Assembly (NCBI GenBank): GCA_023432075.1
Contig: JAEYVD010000691.1
Span: 1 to 5,766 of the forward strand
Length of the DNA: 5,766 nucleotides
Reading direction: 5' to 3'
DNA from: Pseudomonadota bacterium
GTDB taxonomy: Bacteria; Pseudomonadota; Gammaproteobacteria; Burkholderiales; Burkholderiaceae_B
Both the position numbers and the translations under genes were made by a program. Shown here piece by piece: positions 4,873 to 5,766 of the stretch (positions are counted from its first letter, which is position 1; every line of letters begins with the position of its first letter). The notes beneath the pieces are model-generated. The model made no database searches, had not been told where the DNA came from, and saw only the letters and a program-made list of their open reading frames with translations.

Positions 4873-5766
4873 TGGCTTGGCAAAGAACAGGTCCGTGATC
4901 GCCTGGCTGTCCATGGGCTCGCCATTGATTGCGCGAGTCAGCATTTCCGCGCCCAGCAGTTGCACAGAAAACACCAGGTCGGGCTGCACCCGCCGGATCT
5001 TTTCCAGATGCTTGCTGGTGTTGACCAGCGCCACCGTCTTGGCGCCGTCCGCGCCGGTCGCTTCCTTGGCGGCCAGCACGATGAATGCGTTTTCGGCATC
5101 ATCGTCGCGCAGGGCCAGCACATAGCGCGCTTTCGCCACGCCCGCCATGTGCAGCACGTCCACGCTTGATGGGTCGCCTTCGATCAGGTCGGTCGCCGCG
5201 GGGTAGTCGTGCGCCATGCCGGCCGGCACGATGACGGTGACCTCTTCGTTGCGGCTGCGCAGGCCCTGGTAGACGCTCAACGCGAGGGGCGTGGCGCCGG
5301 CGATGATGATGTGGTTCTTTCTCATGGCCGAGGAAAACCTGCCTTTGACTAGCCGTTTCAGGTTGCCGCCGATCACCGGGCCGGCGATCGCGCTGACGGA
5401 GGTTGCGAAGACGGTGATGCCCAGGATGATAATCGACGCGGTGAACAGGCGCGCCGTGCCGCTGTGCGGGGTGATATCGCCGTAGCCGACCGTGGACATC
5501 GAGACGATCGAGAAGTAGAGCGCGGTGCCGGCATCCAGGACGGGCGGATTGAATTCGTTGCCCAGGTATAGCGTGCCGAACACGGCGTAGATCATCAGCG
5601 ACAGCACGCTGACCAGGGCGAAGAGCGAGCCGGCCGTCACGCTGGCCCGGTCGAAACGGCGCCAATAGGCCACCAGCGCGATCACCAGCACCAAGGTGTA
5701 GATGCCCAGTCCCGCGCGGCCGCCGTCTCCCAGGATGGCGAACGTGCCGATGCCGATCAGCAGCAC
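4849..5766 (-). CDS. kch: Kch-type potassium channel with RCK/TrkA-N domain, N-terminus beyond the window
   Basis: This is an inner-membrane K+ channel with a cytoplasmic regulatory domain. The 305 visible residues start at the window edge, where the frame is still open. Comparison with my recollection of E. coli Kch (417 residues) suggests about 90 N-terminal residues, the first membrane helices, are missing. Visible parts are a membrane helix at about 21-34, a second at about 45-66 (S5), a pore helix with the selectivity filter TVGYGD at 92-97, and S6 at about 106-131 (ITVFATSVSAIAGPVIGG). The RCK Rossmann domain starts at about 150 and contains NHIIIAG, EGDPSSVDVLHMAGV, DDDAENAFIVLAAKEA and VQPDLVFSVQLLGAEMLTR. 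The nucleotide-binding glycine motif is degenerate (GATPLA), as in E. coli Kch (GHSILA), so NAD binding cannot be assumed. Its stop lies inside the convergent phosphodiesterase gene, with a 24-bp overlap. The promoter is outside the window. Confidence 0.94.
   Translation of the reverse strand: MLLIGIGTFAILGDGGRAGLGIYTLVLVIALVAYWRRFDRASVTAGSLFALVSVLSLMIYAVFGTLYLGNEFNPPVLDAGTALYFSIVSMSTVGYGDITPHSGTARLFTASIIILGITVFATSVSAIAGPVIGGNLKRLVKGRFSSAMRKNHIIIAGATPLALSVYQGLRSRNEEVTVIVPAGMAHDYPAATDLIEGDPSSVDVLHMAGVAKARYVLALRDDDAENAFIVLAAKEATGADGAKTVALVNTSKHLEKIRRVQPDLVFSVQLLGAEMLTRAINGEPMDSQAITDLFFAKPSTDAKPT

Noticed and set aside
4873..5766. Small open frames on both strands within kch
   Set aside because: None shows a domain or ribosome site, and all lie within a well-recognised potassium channel gene.

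Overview
The window is high-GC DNA (roughly two thirds G+C by eye) with dense, typically bacterial gene packing. Gene content and protein style suggest a betaproteobacterium, with the Bordetella/Achromobacter group (Alcaligenaceae) a reasonable guess. That placement is an inference from codon bias and recognisable families, not from a marker gene. The window holds five protein genes, two of them cut by its edges. I see no rRNA, tRNA, CRISPR array or insertion sequence.

Left part, minus strand: a two-gene efflux unit. A NodT/OprM-type outer-membrane lipoprotein gene (833-2353) is followed after 29 nt by a HlyD/YhiI-type periplasmic adaptor (membrane fusion protein) gene, which runs off the left edge (1-803). 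The adaptor resembles E. coli YhiI, whose usual partners are RbbA-like ABC ATPase/permease proteins. The missing inner-membrane pump genes are therefore probably just beyond the left edge.

Centre, plus strand: a TetR-family repressor gene (2547-3188) is divergent from the efflux unit across a 193-bp intergenic region. That region carries a dyad (2490-2515, core ACTGACTGGTCGGT) between promoter-like hexamers on both strands. A second, perfect 7-bp inverted repeat lies at 2462-2481. The simplest model is autoregulation of the repressor together with repression of the efflux operon, relieved by an unknown ligand.

Right part: immediately after tetR, on the same strand, lies a membrane c-di-GMP phosphodiesterase with a periplasmic CSS-motif sensor and a catalytically complete EAL domain (about 3280-4872). 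Its 3' end overlaps by 24 bp the 3' end of a convergent minus-strand gene for a Kch-type potassium channel with an RCK/TrkA-N domain (4849-5766, N-terminus beyond the window).

Together the genes describe an envelope efflux system with its local repressor, a redox-tunable c-di-GMP hydrolase that may share the repressor's transcript, and a potassium channel that is probably functionally separate. Each family is known. The parts that merit a second look are the intergenic control region, the tetR/phosphodiesterase adjacency, the uncertain phosphodiesterase start, the tail-to-tail overlap and the possible internal start in kch.
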